Below are positions 62,633 to 64,000 of a DNA stretch of 64,000 nucleotides, in pieces; the stretch's first letter is position 1, and each line of letters begins with the position of its first letter. Source of the DNA: CBDDBH01 sp965225625 (lineage in GTDB: Bacteria; Pseudomonadota; Gammaproteobacteria; JADZEE01). The translations under genes were made by a program, and so were the position numbers. The stretch spans positions 62,001 to 126,000 of the forward strand of contig CBDDBH010000017.1 of the NCBI GenBank assembly GCA_965225625.1, written 5' to 3'. The notes under the pieces are model-generated. The model saw only the letters and a program-made list of their open reading frames with translations, ran no database searches and had not been told where the DNA came from.

Positions 62633-63430
62633 CTAAAACGCAGAGGTTGCCGTGACGCCGCCATCGACGACAAGATTTGCACCTGTTACCCAACGAGCTG
62701 CGGCCGATGCCAAGAAAAGGCAGGCGTCAGCCACCTCGTCGGCGCGCCCCAATCGCCCGAGCGGGGCAGCCTGGCAATAACGTTCGACACCTTCCGGCCA
62801 GGCTCGCTCGATGCCCGGCCGCGAGATAAGGCCCGGCGATACACAATTTACCCGGATAGTGTGCGGTCCAAGTTCGAGCGCCGCGGTACGAGTGTGCATG
62901 ACGACCCCGGCTTTAGCCGCGTTGTAGTGGCTATGCATCGCGGCAGGGTTGTCCGCTTCTATCGAAGCGATATTCACGATTGCTCCGCTGGTTTGATGCG
63001 AAATCATGGTTCGCGCGGCAATTTGTGTGCATAAATGCACCCCGCTCAGATTGATATCGATGACCCGATCCCATTCCGCGCGATCCATCTCAAGCAGCGT
63101 CGATGTCGGATAGATCCCGGCGTTGTTAATCAGCACATCAAGCCGGCCGAAGGTGGTAACGGCAATATTGATGAGTTTCTCAACGTCAGTACCCAGAACG
63201 ACATCCGCGCGTTTAGCTATCGCTCTTCCACCTGTGGCTTCAATCTTGCCAACCACCGTCTCGGCCGCTCGAGCGTTGCTATCGTAGTGAACGACAACGG
63301 CTGCGCCGGCCTCGCCAAAGCGCTGAGCAATTCCACTGCCCACACCACCGCTAGCGCCCGTGACGACAACAACTTGGTCCGAAAAGTCTAAAAGATCTGA
63401 AACCGCGGGTGTTGTGTTATCCGTTGGCAT
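62633..63430 (-). CDS. SDR family oxidoreductase
   Basis: This 265-residue classical SDR has VVVTGASGGVGSGIAQRFG, NNAGIYPT, VNIASIEA, the active YxxxK as SHYNAAK, and VTGANLVVDGGV. It oxidises or reduces an alcohol/ketone with NAD(P). ATG 63430. It lies alone between the methyltransferase and the tRNA gene. Confidence 0.86.
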   Translation of the reverse strand: MPTDNTTPAVSDLLDFSDQVVVVTGASGGVGSGIAQRFGEAGAAVVVHYDSNARAAETVVGKIEATGGRAIAKRADVVLGTDVEKLINIAVTTFGRLDVLINNAGIYPTSTLLEMDRAEWDRVIDINLSGVHLCTQIAARTMISHQTSGAIVNIASIEADNPAAMHSHYNAAKAGVVMHTRTAALELGPHTIRVNCVSPGLISRPGIERAWPEGVERYCQAAPLGRLGRADEVADACLFLASAAARWVTGANLVVDGGVTATSAF

Positions 63431-63594
63431 ACGCGGGGAACATCCTCTAAATGGAGTTTGACCGTTAAGCTAACCGCATCGTTAGACCCATTCAACCGAT
63501 GCACAACAAGTTAGACGGTTAACTGAAGAACCTTGTTGCATTTGCTTTGCGTCGGCTATCCCTTAGAATTCAACGCCTTCGCAGCACGGCTAAC

Positions 63595-63616
63595 GCCCCG
63601 ACTGGGATGTCGGGGC
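63595..63616. repeat. 8-bp GC-rich hairpin upstream of tRNA-Cys
   Basis: gccccgac-tgggat-gtcggggc folds into a perfect 8-bp stem, extended by A-T and G-C pairs (taac...gtta). A REP-like palindrome piece follows at 63643-63655. No T-run follows it on either strand that would mark a terminator. Confidence 0.45.
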
Positions 63617-63674
63617 CGGTTATTAGCGAAACCCGTATTTTGCGCCAGGGATGGCAGGTAGTTAATTAAACGAA

Positions 63675-63748
63675 GGCTGGGTGGCAGAGTGGTTATGCAG
63701 CGGCCTGCAAAGCCGTGTACGTCGGTTCGATTCCGGTCCCAGCCTCCA
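63675..63748 (+). tRNA. tRNA-Cys (GCA)
   Basis: The 74-nt gene folds as a cloverleaf: acceptor GGCTGGG with CCCAGCC, D arm, anticodon stem-loop CGGCC-tGCAaa-GCCG carrying GCA, T arm with GGTTCGATTCC, and discriminator T followed by encoded CCA. Layout matches E. coli tRNA-Cys position by position. Its 3' end is directly followed by an integrase gene region, so it is the likely attachment site of an integrative element. Confidence 0.95.
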
Positions 63749-63905
63749 TATCGTAGTCCAGTAGTGTCCAGTACCGTCCACGAATTCACGTAATACCTAA
63801 GTAATACCTAAAATATCAGTACATAGCCGTCCATTACTGTCCATTGACAGCCAGCGCTAGATAGGGGTAACGTTCGGGGTAAACCGACTACCACTTGGGG
63901 TAACT
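63749..63905. promoter_or_regulatory. Integrase arm-type site region between tRNA-Cys and int
   Basis: This 157-bp gap contains three families of short direct repeats. GTCCA occurs at 63756, 63766, 63776 (10-bp phased) and at 63829, 63839 (again 10 bp). TAATACCTAA occurs at 63791 and 63802. GGGGTAA occurs at 63864, 63876 and 63897. Helically phased repeats beside an int gene and a tRNA 3' end are what integrase or excisionase arm sites look like. No binding data; inference from pattern. Confidence 0.5.
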
Positions 63906-64000
63906 ATGCTGACAGTCAAGGCGACAAGTGCCGCCAAACCGCGTGAGAAGCCCTACAAGCTGTTTGACGAGCGGGGGCTATACCTAGAGGTGCGCCCCAA
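63906..64000 (+). CDS. Tyrosine integrase, DUF4102 N-terminal type (partial)
   Basis: The first 31 codons of an integrase run off the window edge: an N-terminus with SAAKPREKPYKLFDERGLYLEV, the arm-binding DUF4102 domain of P4-like and genomic-island integrases. Catalytic residues lie outside. Such integrases insert elements at tRNA 3' ends; the tRNA-Cys gene is 157 bp upstream, which fits a standard island boundary. The element would extend rightward. Confidence 0.85.
   Translation, partial: MLTVKATSAAKPREKPYKLFDERGLYLEVRP

Noticed and set aside
63749..63905. CRISPR-like array
   Set aside because: Repeat units are 5-10 bp with 10-21 bp phasing and no spacers of uniform length; next to int and tRNA they fit arm sites better.

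Overview
The window reads as a stretch of a Gram-negative proteobacterial chromosome, probably an environmental gammaproteobacterium. This rests on an outer-membrane FadL-type porin, a full RecQ, a PAS-GGDEF-EAL protein, HxlR and MarR regulators, and a tRNA-Cys with encoded CCA next to a DUF4102-type integrase. The taxonomic call is inference; no rRNA is present. The gene content is overwhelmingly catabolic: four Rieske, TauD/TfdA or JmjC-type oxygenase families, GSTs, molybdenum hydroxylase, LLM flavin/F420 oxidoreductases, SDRs and amidohydrolases.

Layout: (1) 0.2-7 kb: a frameshifted FadL-like gene, a class V aminotransferase, a 298-bp inverted-repeat element, then a Rieske oxygenase plus two LigF-like glutathione S-transferases, and a frameshifted SDR. 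(2) 7-13 kb: RecQ, a Tat-exported amine oxidase, an NmrA protein, a TPR protein, and about 900 bp of apparently decayed sequence. (3) 13-26.5 kb: a GMC oxidoreductase with its small partner subunit, a RhlA-like hydrolase overlapping a JmjC/cupin gene, MAPEG divergent from HxlR, a methyltransferase, an M48 peptidase followed by three tandem AIM24 paralogues, an SDR lacking its catalytic residues, and a large orphan membrane protein. (4) 26.9-34.5 kb: a five-gene operon matching, gene for gene, the acetophenone carboxylase (Apc1-5) arrangement, followed by LLM, cupin, amidohydrolase, AtoE transporter, APC permease and C-C bond hydrolase genes. (5) 41-43.5 kb: a 2-hydroxyacid dehydrogenase/TfdA pair lying between inverted copies of a 19-bp repeat, then an exported Rid protein. 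(6) 44-56.4 kb: about 12 kb of same-strand genes: enamidase, 6-hydroxynicotinate reductase, UPF0280, a two-protein molybdenum hydroxylase, a truncated MFS remnant, a BaiE-like SnoaL protein, two Rieske alpha subunits around a small unknown protein, and an amidase. Divergent from it run MarR, two AA_synth paralogues and an LLM oxidoreductase. (7) 59-64 kb: PAS-GGDEF-EAL, methyltransferase, SDR, tRNA-Cys, and the first 32 codons of an integrase at the right edge.

The most informative parts are the reductive N-heterocycle cluster (molybdenum hydroxylase, Hnr and Ena together give the first three steps of the Eubacterium barkeri nicotinate route) and the Apc-like ketone carboxylase operon. Three separate frameshifts (fadL, SDR, MFS remnant) suggest either local gene decay or consensus errors in the assembly.
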